Shown piece by piece: positions 36,384 to 44,932 of a stretch of DNA of 64,000 bases. The stretch comes from Candidatus Leptovillus affinis. GTDB lineage: Bacteria; Chloroflexota; Anaerolineae; Promineifilales; Promineifilaceae. Within the stretch, counting starts at the first letter, position 1, and each line of letters opens with the position of its first letter. The notes below the pieces were generated by a model. The model was not told where the DNA came from. It saw only the letters and a list, made by a program, of their open reading frames with translations, and did not search any database. The position numbers and the translations under genes were made by a program. The DNA lies in the NCBI GenBank assembly GCA_016705235.1, contig JADIYP010000006.1:310001-374000 (forward strand), read 5' to 3'.

Positions 36384-36767
36384 TTAGCGACGAACGGCCG
36401 TGGCGTCCATGACCTCTTCAATACTGGCTACCAGGTCGTGCCGGGCTACCGGTTTGGTCAGATACTTATTGGCCCCGGCCAACAAGCCTTCCTGGACAGC
36501 CTCAGGGTTTGTTTTGGCGCTGAGGAGGATAATGGGCAGTACGGCCGTTCTCGATTCTTGCCGCAATACCCGACACAGCGTAATGCCGTCCATTCTGGGC
36601 ATCATCACATCCAAAACCAATACATCCGGCATACTCTGCTCAATTTTTTCCAGAGCGTCCAGACCATCTTCCGCTTCTACAACTTCACAGTCAGCAGGAG
36701 CCAACATCAACTGAAGCAGCGTGCGCGTCATGGGTTCGTCGTCTACTACCAATACAGACCAGGTCAC
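36384..36767 (-). CDS. Single-domain response regulator
   Basis: A 127-residue receiver domain with no output domain. VLVVDDEPMTR carries the acidic pair, the phospho-acceptor Asp lies in VLVLDVMMPRMDG, the Ser/Thr in LLSAKT and the Lys in YLTKPV. AAGGAG precedes the ATG. Such CheY-like proteins relay phosphate to a partner or bind it directly. No histidine kinase is adjacent; the nearest is at 48.4 kb. The upstream minus-strand sequence has a weak extended -10 (TGCTACACT near 36800). Confidence 0.9.
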   Translation of the reverse strand: MTWSVLVVDDEPMTRTLLQLMLAPADCEVVEAEDGLDALEKIEQSMPDVLVLDVMMPRMDGITLCRVLRQESRTAVLPIILLSAKTNPEAVQEGLLAGANKYLTKPVARHDLVASIEEVMDATAVRR

Positions 36768-36932
36768 AAGTCAACTCCTTAAGCTAAAAGATAACACAAC
36801 AGAGTGTAGCACTAAATTGGCAATTCGATAATCCTGCCAAAAGTCCTAAAAGATCGTCTATCAGCCAATATTCATTGAATTAAAAGGCCTTTTATCATTC
36901 ATGCCTGTAAAAATTGCGTTAAAATATTAAAA

Positions 36933-37102
36933 TTGTTCAGGTTTCTCTGGCAAGACCCCAAGGGTTTGGCTCCCTTGAAAATAGATTTGTCAAATCTTAA
37001 AGATTTGACAAATCTCAACCTTTTCATTCGTGGTGGTGGGTTAGACCACTCATGATGTCTCCTGGGAATTTGGATTAGTTGGGTACCAAACCCTTGGGGT
37101 CT
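36933..37102. repeat. Nested palindromic element (AGACCCC arms around an AGATTTG hairpin)
   Basis: The outer arms AGACCCCAAGGGTTTGG (36953-36969) and CCAAACCCTTGGGGTCT (37086-37102) are exact inverse complements of 17 bases. Inside is the perfect hairpin AGATTTGTCAAATCT-TAA-AGATTTGACAAATCT (36983-37015). The leader TGTTCAGGTTTCTCTGGCA repeats that at 26889. This fills most of the 385-base gap between the response regulator and the sulfotransferase gene. Confidence 0.8.
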
Positions 37103-37152
37103 TTAAAGTCACGAAATTATAACCACCTACAGAACTGAGATAGGAAAACCCC

Positions 37153-37764
37153 ATGAGTTTCTTCAAAAATATCTTCCGCAATCGCCCAGCAAAAGCCGAA
37201 ATTATCACCGTCGTCTCCGGCCTGCCGCGCTCCGGCACCTCGATGATGATGAAAATGATTGAAGCCGGAGGCATCTCCCCACTCACCGACAACATCCGCA
37301 CGGCCGATAAAGACAACCCCAAGGGATACTATGAATTTGAGCGCGTTAAAAAGCTCGACAAAGGCGACACAGACTGGGTTTCCGACGCTGTTGGCAAAAG
37401 CATCAAAGTGATTTCCGCCCTGCTCAAACACCTGCCGCCCAACTACGAATACCGAATCGTCTTTGTACGACGGAACATGCCTGAAATTCTGGCCTCACAG
37501 CGCAAAATGCTCATCCATCGCGGCGAAGACCCCGCCGCCATGGATGACGCGCAAATGAGCGCGCTGTTCGAGAAACACCTACAGCAGGTGGAAACCTGGC
37601 TTGCCGCCCAGCCCAACATGGCCGTCCTCTACTGCCATTACAGCGACGTTCTAGCCGCGCCAGAAGCTGAAGCCCAAAAGATAAACCGGTTTTTGGGCGG
37701 CCAGTTGGATGTCCGGGCCATGGCCACGGCCGTTGACCCTAACCTCTATCGCAACCGCCAATAA
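37153..37764 (+). CDS. Sulfotransferase-like protein
   Basis: A 203-residue protein. The N-terminal VVSGLPRSGTSMMMKMIEAGG is the PAPS 5'-phosphosulfate loop of the sulfotransferase superfamily, and YRIVFVRRNMPEILASQRKML matches the 3'-phosphate-binding strand and helix (the R-x-P-x-E/D-x-x-x-S pattern). The domain is shorter than typical sulfotransferases (250-300 residues), so the acceptor-binding part is reduced. The substrate is unknown. It sits alone between repeats and the iron operon. Confidence 0.75.
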   Translation: MSFFKNIFRNRPAKAEIITVVSGLPRSGTSMMMKMIEAGGISPLTDNIRTADKDNPKGYYEFERVKKLDKGDTDWVSDAVGKSIKVISALLKHLPPNYEYRIVFVRRNMPEILASQRKMLIHRGEDPAAMDDAQMSALFEKHLQQVETWLAAQPNMAVLYCHYSDVLAAPEAEAQKINRFLGGQLDVRAMATAVDPNLYRNRQ

Positions 37765-37885
37765 TCTGGCCAAACGGCCGTTCCGCCCACACCCCCACTT
37801 GACAAGCCCCGCTTTCCGATTAAAATTCTAAACGTGCAAATAATTATTTAGACGCACCTAAATTACCACCGTAAGGAATCTTGAT

Positions 37886-38938
37886 ATGCCTGATCCACTA
37901 ATTGCCCTATCCATTGCCACAGGATTGCTGGGGTTAACGGCCGTTCTCTTCTGGCCAGAACGCGGTCTCTGGGCGCGCTGGCAGCATGCCCGCCACCTCA
38001 ACGAGCGTGTGCAAAGCGAAGACGCCCTCAAACACATCTACAAATGCGAGATGAAAGGCCGCCGGCCCACCCTGGAAAGCATTGCCGGGGTCATCCATGC
38101 CAGCCTCGACAATACGGCCGAACTTCTCAGCGCCATGGAAACCAACAAATTTGTCAGCACCCTGGATGGCGACATTCACCTGACGCCCGCCGGGCGCGAA
38201 GCCGCCCTGCACATCATCCGCGCCCACCGGTTGTGGGAGCACTACCTGGCCGAAGAAACCGGCTTTGAGGAAGCTGAATGGCACGGCCGTGCCGAACGCC
38301 TGGAACACGCCCTCACCCCCGAACAGGTAGACGAACTCGCCTCCCAGCTTGGCAACCCCATCTACGACCCCCACGGCGACCCCATCCCTACGGCCAGCGG
38401 GCAGTTGATTTCCCACGGCGGGCAGCCGCTCACCAAACTGCCTCTGGGCACCCCCGGCCGCATTGTCCACCTGGAAGACGAGCCAGCCATCGTCTACGCC
38501 CAACTTGTCGCTGAAGGACTTTATCCGGGCATGCCGGTGCGGATCATCGAAATCAGCAGCGAACGGGTGCGCTTTTGGGCCAACGGCGATGAACACCTGC
38601 TGGCGCCCATGCTGGCCGCCAACATCTCCGTGGTGGCTGAACCCGTGACGGCCGAACAGGAAACCGAAGAACCCCTGTCGCCCGACTCTGACACCCTGAA
38701 CCGCCTGCCCATCGGCGCGTACGCCGAAGTGCTGGGCATCGCCAACAAATGCCGCGGGGCTGAACGCCGCCGCTTCATGGACCTGGGCATCCTGCCCGGT
38801 ACCAAAATCAAAGCCGAAATGCGCAGCCCCAGCGGCGACCCCACCGCCTACATCATCCGCGACGCCCTCATCGCCCTGCGCCAGGAACAGGCCAGCCTGA
38901 TCCGCATCCGCAAGCCGCAGGCCGAAGCGCAGCGCTGA
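37886..38938 (+). CDS. Membrane-anchored DtxR-type regulator with two FeoA domains
   Basis: Residues 5-22 are a hydrophobic helix (LIALSIATGLLGLTAVLF). Residues 45-105 are a winged helix of the DtxR/MntR type (IAGVIHASLDNTAELLSAMETNKFV, LTPAGREAALHIIRAHRLWEHYLAEETG), and 115-150 the metal/dimer region (HGRAERLEHALTPEQVDELASQLGNP). Two FeoA/SH3-like domains follow near 182-250 and 265-345. It heads an operon with two FeoB parts, so it probably combines iron sensing with the FeoA role at the transporter. A DtxR-like protein with a membrane helix is unusual; DNA binding at the membrane, or loss of DNA binding, are both possible. FeoB-N starts 17 bases downstream. Confidence 0.82.
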   Translation: MPDPLIALSIATGLLGLTAVLFWPERGLWARWQHARHLNERVQSEDALKHIYKCEMKGRRPTLESIAGVIHASLDNTAELLSAMETNKFVSTLDGDIHLTPAGREAALHIIRAHRLWEHYLAEETGFEEAEWHGRAERLEHALTPEQVDELASQLGNPIYDPHGDPIPTASGQLISHGGQPLTKLPLGTPGRIVHLEDEPAIVYAQLVAEGLYPGMPVRIIEISSERVRFWANGDEHLLAPMLAANISVVAEPVTAEQETEEPLSPDSDTLNRLPIGAYAEVLGIANKCRGAERRRFMDLGILPGTKIKAEMRSPSGDPTAYIIRDALIALRQEQASLIRIRKPQAEAQR

Positions 38939-38955
38939 GCAAGGAACCAAACAAC

Positions 38956-39825
38956 ATGAATGATAAGAAAAATCTCCAATCTCCCATCTCCAATCCCGCA
39001 TCTCCCGCCGCTGCCGCCGCCGGCTGCGCGACTTGCCCGGCGCACAATGCCGGTAATTTGCTTAAGCTGGGCGTCGATATGACCGATTGGGACTACGTGA
39101 TTGCCCTGGCCGGCAATCCGAATACCGGCAAGAGCACCGTCTTTAATGCCCTGACCGGCCTGCGCCAGCACACCGGCAATTGGCCCGGCAAAACGGTGAC
39201 CCGCGCCGAGGGCGGCTACAGCTACGGCGACCAACGCTACAAAATTGTCGATTTGCCCGGCACCTACTCGCTGCTCTCCACCAGCCTGGACGAGGAGGTG
39301 GCCCGCGATTTTATCCTCTTCGGCCAGCCGGATGTGACGATTATTGTGGTGGACGCCACGCGATTGGAGCGCAACCTGAATCTGGCGCTGCAAGTGCTGG
39401 AAATCACCGACCGCGCCGTCATTTGCCTGAACCTGATCGACGAGGCGCGTCGTCACGGCATCACCGTGGATGACCGGCGGTTGGCGCGGGATTTGGGCGT
39501 GCCGGTGGTGCCCACGGCCGCGCGCCAGGGCGAAGGTCTGGATGCGCTGCTGCAAGCCGTTAGCGAAGTGGCGACGGGGCAAACTATCTGCAAACCCCAC
39601 CGCGTGAAGACCGAGTCGCCGGCCATCCAATCTGCCCTGCAAACGCTGACCGCACAAATCCAACAGGCGTTTCCTGAAGTGCCCAATGCCCGCTGGGTGG
39701 CCCTGCGCCTGCTGGATGGCGACCAGCGCATCGCCGACGCCATCCGCAGCGGCGAGTTGGGCGACCTGAAACGCCAGGAGCCGGAAGCGAAACAAGACCT
39801 GGTCATCCACCTGGAACCGGCTTAA
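38956..39825 (+). CDS. feoB: FeoB N-terminal GTPase as a separate protein
   Basis: A 289-residue G protein. The first 25 residues come from AATCTCC-type heptad repeats and an Ala-rich stretch, then CATCPAH, a possible metal or redox Cys motif. G1 is GNPNTGKST at 53-61, G2 the Thr in GNWPGKTVT, G3 DLPGTYS near 99, and G4 NLID near 157; the GDI helical domain follows (QTLTAQIQQAFPEVPNARWVALRLLDGD). It ends where the membrane domain of one-piece FeoB would begin; that part is the next gene, 19 bases on. The two should assemble into one ferrous-iron transporter. The sequence shows two frames with separate start codons, not a frameshift within one gene. Confidence 0.88.
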   Translation: MNDKKNLQSPISNPASPAAAAAGCATCPAHNAGNLLKLGVDMTDWDYVIALAGNPNTGKSTVFNALTGLRQHTGNWPGKTVTRAEGGYSYGDQRYKIVDLPGTYSLLSTSLDEEVARDFILFGQPDVTIIVVDATRLERNLNLALQVLEITDRAVICLNLIDEARRHGITVDDRRLARDLGVPVVPTAARQGEGLDALLQAVSEVATGQTICKPHRVKTESPAIQSALQTLTAQIQQAFPEVPNARWVALRLLDGDQRIADAIRSGELGDLKRQEPEAKQDLVIHLEPA

Positions 39826-39844
39826 GACGAAGGACTAAGCACCT

Positions 39845-41272
39845 ATGACGACTGACAATTTAACGAGTAACGACATTTTGAAAACGGCCGAATCCCTGCG
39901 CTGGCAAATCGGCCGCGAATTTCACGATCGGCTGATGGAAGATATTTACACCGACGCGGCCCGCCTGGCCGACCGGGCCGTGACTCGGCCAGACGAAAAA
40001 CCGCGCTTTGACCTGGACCGCGCCATCGACCGGATTGTGACCAGCCGCACGTGGGGCTTCCCCATGATGATTTTGCTGTTTACGCTGGTCTTCTGGCTGA
40101 CCATCACCGGGGCCAACTACCCTTCGCAATTTCTGGCCTCTATCCTGATCGATACGATGGTGCCCATTTTGCACAATCTGGCCAACGCCATTGGCCTGCC
40201 CTGGTGGATTTCCGGGCTGCTGATTGACGGCATGTATCTGGCGACGGCCTGGGTGGTGAGCGTGATGCTGCCGCCGATGGCTATCTTCTTCCCGCTGTTT
40301 ACGCTGCTGGAGGATTTTGGCTACCTGCCGCGCGTGGCGTTTAACCTGGACAACATCTTTCACAAGTCCGGGGCGCATGGCAAGCAAGCCTTGAGCATGA
40401 TGATGGGCTTTGGCTGCAACGCCGCCGGGGTGGTGGCGACGCGGGTGATCGACAGCCCGCGCGAGCGGCTGATTGCCATCATCACGAATAATTTTGCGCT
40501 GTGCAACGGCCGTTGGCCCACCCAAATCCTCATCGCCACCGTGTTTATTGGCGGACTGGTTCCCGCGTATCTGGCGGGTATCATTTCCGCGCTGGCGGTG
40601 GTGGGCATTGCCGTGTTGGGCGTTCTGCTCAGCTTCGTGGTCTCCTGGAGCCTGTCGCGCACGGTGCTGCGCGGCGAGGTGTCCACATTCAGCCTGGAGC
40701 TGCCGCCCTACCGGCCGCCGCAAGTGCTGCGCACCATCTACACGTCCTTGATCGACCGCACCATCTACGTGCTGTGGCGGGCTGTCATGTTTGCTTTACC
40801 GGCCGGCGCGGCCATCTGGCTGATCGCCAACATCACCATCGGCGGCACAAGTCTGGCCGAATATCTCATCAACTTCCTGAACCCGCTGGGCATTCTCATC
40901 GGCCTGAACGGCGTTATTTTGCTGGCTTACGTGGTGGCCATCCCGGCCAACGAGATTGTGATCCCGACGGTGCTGATGCTGACGGTGCTGATGACCGGCG
41001 TAAACGGCGGCGCGGGCGCGGGCGTGATGTTCAACGCACAGTCTACGTCGGATTATATGTCGCTGTTTACGGCGGGCGGCTGGACGCTGCTAACGGCCGT
41101 TAACCTCATGCTCTTCTCGCTCATCCACAACCCCTGCTCGACCACCATCTACACCATCTACAAGGAAACGGGCAGCAAAAAGTGGACGGCCGTGGCCGCT
41201 CTGCTGCCGTTGGCGATGGGGTTCATCATCACCTTTTTTGTGGCGCAGATTTGGCGGTTGTTTGCGGGATAG
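39845..41272 (+). CDS. feoB: FeoB membrane domain as a separate protein
   Basis: A 475-residue polytopic protein carrying both Gate motifs of FeoB. FGYLPRVAFNLDNIFHKSGAHGKQALSMMMGFGCNAAGVVATRVIDSPRERLIA is the first conserved block (split here for reading: FGYLPR, then GFGCNAAGVVATR and PRERLIAIITNNF), and a Cys lies in LCNGRWPTQ. The second Gate region has NEIVIPTVLMLTVLMTG and the C-terminal block HNPCSTTIYTIYKETGSKKW. It has its own N-terminal helix-rich extension of about 65 residues before the first membrane segment. It works with the GTPase protein encoded just upstream. Confidence 0.88.
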   Translation: MTTDNLTSNDILKTAESLRWQIGREFHDRLMEDIYTDAARLADRAVTRPDEKPRFDLDRAIDRIVTSRTWGFPMMILLFTLVFWLTITGANYPSQFLASILIDTMVPILHNLANAIGLPWWISGLLIDGMYLATAWVVSVMLPPMAIFFPLFTLLEDFGYLPRVAFNLDNIFHKSGAHGKQALSMMMGFGCNAAGVVATRVIDSPRERLIAIITNNFALCNGRWPTQILIATVFIGGLVPAYLAGIISALAVVGIAVLGVLLSFVVSWSLSRTVLRGEVSTFSLELPPYRPPQVLRTIYTSLIDRTIYVLWRAVMFALPAGAAIWLIANITIGGTSLAEYLINFLNPLGILIGLNGVILLAYVVAIPANEIVIPTVLMLTVLMTGVNGGAGAGVMFNAQSTSDYMSLFTAGGWTLLTAVNLMLFSLIHNPCSTTIYTIYKETGSKKWTAVAALLPLAMGFIITFFVAQIWRLFAG

Positions 41273-41290
41273 GTGGTAAACGCCCATGAG

Positions 41291-41346
41291 GCGTGATGCG
41301 TGATGCGTGATGCGTGATGCGTGATGCGTGATGCGTGATGCGTGAT
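41291..41346. repeat. Eight GCGTGAT heptads (left arm)
   Basis: Eight perfect consecutive GCGTGAT units, the inverse complement of the seven ATCACGC units at 41635-41683. The two arms bracket the minisatellite between them. Confidence 0.9.
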
Positions 41347-41383
41347 CCAGAGAGTCTGCACGCATCACGCTTCACGCATCAAA

Positions 41384-41622
41384 CATCCCCACGTGCAATA
41401 CCCCCATCCCCGCGTGCAATGCCCTCGTCCCCACGTGCAATGCCCTCATCCCCACGTGCAATGCCCCCATCCCCGCGTGCAATGCCCCCATCCCCACCTG
41501 CAATGCCCTCATCCCCACGTGCAATGCCCTCATCCCCCACGTGCAATACCCCCATCCCCAACTGCAATGCCCCCATCCCCACCTGCAATGCCCTCATCCC
41601 CACGTGCAATGCCCTCATCCCC
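41384..41622. repeat. Minisatellite of 21-bp units (CATCCCCACGTGCAATGCCCT type)
   Basis: Eleven units of 21 bases (one of 22) plus a partial one, with no spacers. Consensus starts CATCCCCACGTGCAATGCC and ends CT or CC. Because the period is a multiple of three, several frames are open across it, giving spurious proline-rich ORFs. The 514-base gap between feoB and the peptidase gene holds only this array and its two heptad arms. Confidence 0.92.
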
Positions 41623-41634
41623 GCAGGGATGACC

Positions 41635-41683
41635 ATCACGCATCACGCATCACGCATCACGCATCACGCATCACGCATCACGC
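41635..41683. repeat. Seven ATCACGC heptads (right arm)
   Basis: Seven perfect ATCACGC units, inverse to those at 41291. With the left arm they can form a stem of about 49 base pairs looping out the minisatellite. Confidence 0.9.
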
Positions 41684-41786
41684 ATTCACAGATTTCTTTT
41701 TCCCCAAGAATTGCTAAAATCCACCAAACGAATCGGCGGCTGGTCGGCAGCCGGCCGCCCGACAAACCCATCAAGGAGCAAACACA

Positions 41787-43145
41787 ATGACCACTTACCC
41801 ACAAACGGCCGTTATCACCCCCGCCCACGCCCAACAATTCCACGATCACTTCCAGGCCGACCCTAAAAACCGCGTCGCCCGCAACGCCGTCACCAAAAAC
41901 AACATCCACGCCGTGGCCACCAACCGCGACGTCGTCGCCGGCACCGACCACACCTTTTCCCACACCCTGCACAGCAACGAGATCACCGCGCAGAAGGCCA
42001 GCGGCCGCTGCTGGGTGTTCGCCGGGCTGAACCTGTTCCGCGTGACGGCCATGGAAAAACTGGGCCTGGAGAAGTTTGAGCTGTCGCAAACCTACGCCAT
42101 GTTCTGGGACAAAATCGAAAAATCGAACTTCTTTCTGGAGAGCATCATCCGCACGGCCGACGAGCCGGTAGACGGCCGTCTGCTCACCCACCTGCTCAAA
42201 GACCCCATCCAGGATGGCGGCCAGTGGGACATGTTCGTCAACCTCATCAAAAAGTACGGCGTCGTACCCAAATCGGTGATGCCGGAGGCCGAAAGCAGCA
42301 CCAATTCGCGCTACATGAACTGGCTGATCACCGCCAAACTGCGCGAATTTGCCGCCGAACTGCGCCGGATGCACGCCAATGGCGCCACCGAAACCACGCT
42401 GCGCACCCTCAAAGTAGAAATGATGGCCGTGATTTATCGCATGACGGCCATCCACCTGGGCGAGCCGCCGCAGTCGTTTGAGTGGCAGTGGCGCGATAAG
42501 GATGGCACCTTTCACCGCGACGGCCGTCTGACCCCGCAAGAGTTCTACCAGCGCTACAGCCCCTACAACCTCGACGACATGGCCTGCCTGATCCACTGCC
42601 CCACGCCCGACAAGCCATTCAACGCCCTCTACACCATCGACTACCTGGGCAACGTTGTCGAAGGCGACATCATCCGCTACCTGAACGTGGAGATGGATGT
42701 CTTCAAGCAAGCGGCCGTGGAGATGATCAAAGCGGGCAAGCCGGTCTGGTTTGGCTGCGACGTGGGCAAGATGCTGGAGCGCGACCTGGGCATTATGGAC
42801 ACCCACACCTACGATTACGAACTGCTCTACGGCACGCCCTTCACCGCCGACAAGACCGAGCGGGTGCTGTACGGCCACAGCGTCATGACCCACGCGATGG
42901 TCTTCACCGGCGTGGATTTGGACGATAACGGCCGTGCCACCAAATGGCGCGTGGAAAACAGTTGGGGCGATGCCTTCGGCGAAAAAGGCTACATGGTCAT
43001 GAGCGACGCCTGGTTCAACGAATACATGTACGAAATCGCCGTCGATAAGCAGTACGTGCCCGCCGAACTCCTGCCCATCCTGGAAACCGAACCCACCCGC
43101 CTCCCGCCCTGGGACCCCATGGGCGCGCTGGCGGCGGCGGGCTAA
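41787..43145 (+). CDS. pepC: C1 family aminopeptidase C (bleomycin hydrolase type)
   Basis: A 452-residue papain-like cysteine peptidase. The catalytic Cys is in KASGRCWVFAGLN, the His in HAMVFTGVDLDDNGR and the Asn in WRVENSWGDAFGEKGYMVMSDAWF, the usual order and spacing for PepC/bleomycin hydrolase, which forms hexamers and trims peptides in the cytosol. AAGGAG lies 8 bases before ATG 41787. There is no signal peptide. It stands alone; the neighbouring intergenic repeats separate it from the iron operon. Confidence 0.95.
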   Translation: MTTYPQTAVITPAHAQQFHDHFQADPKNRVARNAVTKNNIHAVATNRDVVAGTDHTFSHTLHSNEITAQKASGRCWVFAGLNLFRVTAMEKLGLEKFELSQTYAMFWDKIEKSNFFLESIIRTADEPVDGRLLTHLLKDPIQDGGQWDMFVNLIKKYGVVPKSVMPEAESSTNSRYMNWLITAKLREFAAELRRMHANGATETTLRTLKVEMMAVIYRMTAIHLGEPPQSFEWQWRDKDGTFHRDGRLTPQEFYQRYSPYNLDDMACLIHCPTPDKPFNALYTIDYLGNVVEGDIIRYLNVEMDVFKQAAVEMIKAGKPVWFGCDVGKMLERDLGIMDTHTYDYELLYGTPFTADKTERVLYGHSVMTHAMVFTGVDLDDNGRATKWRVENSWGDAFGEKGYMVMSDAWFNEYMYEIAVDKQYVPAELLPILETEPTRLPPWDPMGALAAAG

Positions 43146-43160
43146 CCAGAGTTTTTGTCC

Positions 43161-43294
43161 CTGTCATTCTGAGCGGAGTCTTCGCAGCGAAGAATCCCCC
43201 TCTGCCAGCCATCAAGGGATTCTTCCTCGAAGACTCGTCAGAATGACAGCCCTAGCGGAGTCTTCGTAGCGAAGACTCGTCAGAATGACAGCGC
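43161..43294. repeat. TCATTCTGAG-type palindromic repeat, one and a half copies
   Basis: CTGTCATTCTGA (43161-43172) and TCAGAATGACAG (43238-43249) are exact inverse arms; between them GAGTCTTCGCAGCGAAGAATC and its inverse pair again. A partial second copy follows to 43294. A related copy lies at 44933. Repeats with this wording are common between genes in many environmental genomes. Confidence 0.75.
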
Positions 43295-43333
43295 CGCCCA
43301 CAAACCGGCCAACTAGCAACCCTTCACATTCCT

Positions 43334-44842
43334 ATGAACCTGAAAAACTTCGTCCTCACCCAATTTGAACGCCTCAATCCCCGCCTCGTCGGCGCGGTGG
43401 AAAAGCCCCTGAAGGCCATCCCCTTCGTCAACCGCCGCCTGGAGCAGGAGTACGCGGCCATCATGGCCGACCTGGAGCACGAACTGAAGCCCTACCGGGG
43501 CGAGTTTGCCAGTTATGCGCGGCTGCCGGAAAACGGCCGTGCTCCCGCCGACATCCTGGCCGACATCCAAACCCTCACCCACCGCGAAGAGGCGCGCTGG
43601 AAAGAGGGCTTTGTCTCCGGCGCCGTTTTCTACGGCGATGACGACCACATCCAGTTCCTCAACCAGGCCGCCAATCTGGCCGCCGCCAGCAACGCCCTGC
43701 ACGCCCACGTCTGGCCCAGCGCCAGCAAATTCGAGGCCGAAGTCGTCGCCATGACCGCCGACATGCTCGGCGCAGCCCACACCCCCGACGACATCTGCGG
43801 CACGCTCACCTCCGGCGGCACAGAAAGCATTCTCATGGCCATGAAAACCTACCGCGACTGGGCGCGCGACACCAAAGGCATCACCCAACCGGAAGTGATC
43901 GCCCCCGTTACCGCCCACGCCGCCTTCGACAAAGCCGCCCACTATTTCGGCCTCAAGCTCGTCCACATCCCCGTCGACGACAACTTCCGCGCCGATTGGA
44001 TCGCCGCCAAAAACGCCATCAACAAAAACACCATCGCCATGGTCGGCTCCGCGCCCACCTTCCCCCACGGCATGATTGATCCTATCAGCGAAATGTCGGC
44101 ACTGGCGCAGGAAGCGGGCATTGGCTTCCACGTCGATGCCTGCGTCGGCGGCTTTGTGCTGCCCTGGGCCGAAAAGTTGGGCTACCACCTGCCGCCTTTC
44201 GATTTCCGCCTGCCCGGCGTCACCTCCATGTCGGCCGACACGCACAAATACGGGCTGGCAGCCAAAGGCTCGTCGGTGGTGCTCTACCGCACGCCAGAAC
44301 TGCGTCGCTACCAATATTTTGTGGTCACCGACTGGCCGGGCGGCATGTATTTTTCGCCCAGCATGGCCGGCAGCCGGCCGGGCGCGGCCGCCGCCGCAAC
44401 CTGGGCCGCGCTGGTCAGCATCGGCCAGTCTGGCTACCTGGAGAGAACACGGCGCATCCTGGAAACGGCGCAGTTCATCCGCCAGGAAATCGAGACCATG
44501 CCCAACCTGCGCGTGTTGGGCGACCCGCTGTTCATCATCGCCTTTACGTCGGACAACTTCGACATTTACCGGGTGATGGATCGATTGGGCCAGAAGGGGT
44601 GGAGTCTGAACGGGCTGCACAAACCGTCGTGCATCCACATCATGGTGACCAATTTGCACACGCAGCCCGGCGTGAAGGAGCGCCTGATCGCCGATTTGCG
44701 CGAAGCGGTGACCTTTGTGCAGGCCAATCCGCAAGCCGAATCCGGCCTCGCGCCGGTGTACGGCATGGCCGCCAGCCTGCCCGCCCGCGGCGTGGTAGGC
44801 GACATGCTGAAGCGGTATCTGGATTTGTTGTATAAGGTGTAG
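43334..44842 (+). CDS. PLP-dependent decarboxylase/lyase resembling sphingosine-1-phosphate lyase
   Basis: A 502-residue group-II PLP enzyme. Features in order are HVWPSASKFEAEVVAMTADML, CGTLTSGGTESILMAMKTYRD, GSAPTFPHGMIDPI, FHVDACVGGFVLPWA with the PLP-binding Asp and the Schiff-base Lys in MSADTHKYGLAAKGSSV, then YVTDWPGGMYFSPSMAGSRPG-like sequence (here FVVTDWPGGMYFSP). The order and wording follow sphingosine-1-phosphate lyases more than glutamate decarboxylases, but unlike the eukaryotic enzyme there is no membrane helix. Sphingoid-base breakdown or a related phospho-amino-alcohol cleavage is likely; the substrate is inference. It starts just after a palindromic repeat. Confidence 0.85.
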   Translation: MNLKNFVLTQFERLNPRLVGAVEKPLKAIPFVNRRLEQEYAAIMADLEHELKPYRGEFASYARLPENGRAPADILADIQTLTHREEARWKEGFVSGAVFYGDDDHIQFLNQAANLAAASNALHAHVWPSASKFEAEVVAMTADMLGAAHTPDDICGTLTSGGTESILMAMKTYRDWARDTKGITQPEVIAPVTAHAAFDKAAHYFGLKLVHIPVDDNFRADWIAAKNAINKNTIAMVGSAPTFPHGMIDPISEMSALAQEAGIGFHVDACVGGFVLPWAEKLGYHLPPFDFRLPGVTSMSADTHKYGLAAKGSSVVLYRTPELRRYQYFVVTDWPGGMYFSPSMAGSRPGAAAAATWAALVSIGQSGYLERTRRILETAQFIRQEIETMPNLRVLGDPLFIIAFTSDNFDIYRVMDRLGQKGWSLNGLHKPSCIHIMVTNLHTQPGVKERLIADLREAVTFVQANPQAESGLAPVYGMAASLPARGVVGDMLKRYLDLLYKV

Positions 44843-44932
44843 GGGAGAGGAGATTGGAGATTGGAGATTCGCTTAATCTTTAATCCCAATAGTTTTAAAA
44901 ACCTGATGCAAGTTTCAGAAATAGTGAAGTTT

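Noticed and set aside
38956..41272. feoB broken by a frameshift
   Set aside because: The two parts have separate start codons and a 19-base gap, each is complete at a natural domain boundary, and the second has its own extra N-terminal segment.
41335..41790. Proline-rich repeat protein encoded by the 41.4 kb minisatellite
   Set aside because: Three plus frames and one minus frame are all open because the 21-bp period contains no stop; there is no ribosome site and heptad arms flank the array.
41664..42893. Minus-strand ORF of 409 codons opposite the aminopeptidase C gene
   Set aside because: The plus strand encodes a full C1 peptidase with its catalytic residues; the antisense frame has no family features and runs into repeats.
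43313..44734. Minus-strand ORF of 473 codons opposite the PLP lyase
   Set aside because: Antisense to a complete PLP enzyme; the Gly/Asp/Val-rich composition is typical of reverse-frame translation of GC-rich genes.
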